From Heteroruminococcus sp964370005 (lineage in GTDB: Bacteria; Bacillota; Clostridia; Oscillospirales; Ruminococcaceae), in NCBI GenBank assembly GCA_964370005.1, contig CAYJGR010000085.1, forward strand, positions 1 through 6,612: a stretch of DNA of 6,612 bases, written 5' to 3'. Of this stretch, positions 6,502 through 6,612 are shown piece after piece. Under the pieces are notes generated by a model. It was not told where the DNA came from, searched no databases, and saw only the letters and a list, made by a program, of their open reading frames with translations. The position numbers and the translations under genes were made by a program. Positions within the stretch are counted from its first letter, which is position 1. Each line of letters starts with the position of its first letter.

Positions 6502-6507
6502 CCCAAC

Positions 6508-6559
6508 CGCAAACTGACCCCACCTGCTCCCTTTTGAGAGCAGGTGGGGTCAGTTTGTG
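6508..6559. repeat. Long inverted repeat after the cyclase gene (atypical terminator or repeat element)
   Basis: AAACTGACCCCACCTGCTC (6511-6529) pairs perfectly with 6538-6556. The C6510-G6557 pair extends this to 20 bp, and a wobble pair plus one more base pair reach 6508/6559. The loop is 8 bases. It starts 6 bases after the cyclase stop codon, so it could end or stabilise that transcript. No run of T follows on either strand, unlike the other two terminators here. It may instead be a dispersed palindromic repeat or the end of a mobile element. Confidence 0.6.
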
Positions 6560-6579
6560 CTGAAGTACACACAAAATAT

Positions 6580-6612
6580 GCTCCTGCGGGAGCGGGTTAT
6601 CCGCTTACGCTC
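6580..6612. repeat. Overlapping short GC-rich palindromes at the right edge
   Basis: GCTCC/GGAGC (6580-6584, 6589-6593), AGCGG/CCGCT (6591-6595, 6601-6605) and GAGCG/CGCTC (6590-6594, 6608-6612) can form small overlapping hairpins. The last pairing reaches the final base of the window, so a longer palindrome may continue beyond it. This looks like the beginning of an extragenic palindromic repeat or another terminator. No coding sequence is seen in 6502-6612. Confidence 0.35.

Noticed and set aside
1..6612. CRISPR array, tRNA/rRNA genes or transposase genes
   Set aside because: No regularly spaced direct repeats, cloverleaf-like sequence or transposase motifs were seen on either strand.

Overview
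The window looks like chromosomal DNA from a low-to-mid GC Gram-positive anaerobe, most likely a member of the Clostridia (Oscillospiraceae-like). This is inferred from G-rich Shine-Dalgarno sites, hairpin-plus-U-run terminators, a Lys-Lys/Leu-rich Sec signal peptide ending in Ala-Met-Ala, and the gene families present. No rRNA, tRNA, CRISPR array or transposase gene is visible. The species cannot be named from the sequence.

Layout from left to right. (1) Positions 1-763, minus strand: the N-terminal 254 codons of an exported protein of unknown function, cut by the left edge. Its leader and likely promoter lie at about 764-937. (2) Positions 936-967: a strong hairpin with A/T runs on both sides, which ends (3) the minus-strand gene at 992-1774, a zinc-dependent macrodomain protein (predicted protein-ADP-ribose hydrolase) starting with TTG. 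(4) Positions 1775-1942: a divergent promoter region. (5) Positions 1943-3796, plus strand: a two-TM, double-RCK putative ion channel of the CASTOR/POLLUX-related family, closed by a 13-bp-stem terminator at 3841-3881. (6) Positions 3882-3996: a promoter region with an extended -10 box and two ACATGT palindromes 21 bp apart, a candidate operator. (7) Positions 3997-6501, plus strand: an 834-residue membrane diguanylate cyclase with the order 7TM - PAS - GGDEF - GAF-like - PAS. The GGDEF catalytic residues and the RxxD inhibitory site are intact, and the protein ends at a PAS domain with no further output domain. (8) Positions 6502-6612: a near-perfect 20-bp inverted repeat without a U run, then small GC-rich hairpins running off the right edge.

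Each gene appears to be its own transcription unit, since terminators and promoters separate all of them. Three of the four concern nucleotide-linked signalling or ion control: ADP-ribose removal, an RCK-gated channel, and c-di-GMP synthesis. A functional link between them is only a guess. The least ordinary elements are the bacterial CASTOR/POLLUX-like channel, the stand-alone Zn-macrodomain gene, the cyclase with sensor domains after its catalytic domain, and the paired-palindrome operator candidate in front of it.
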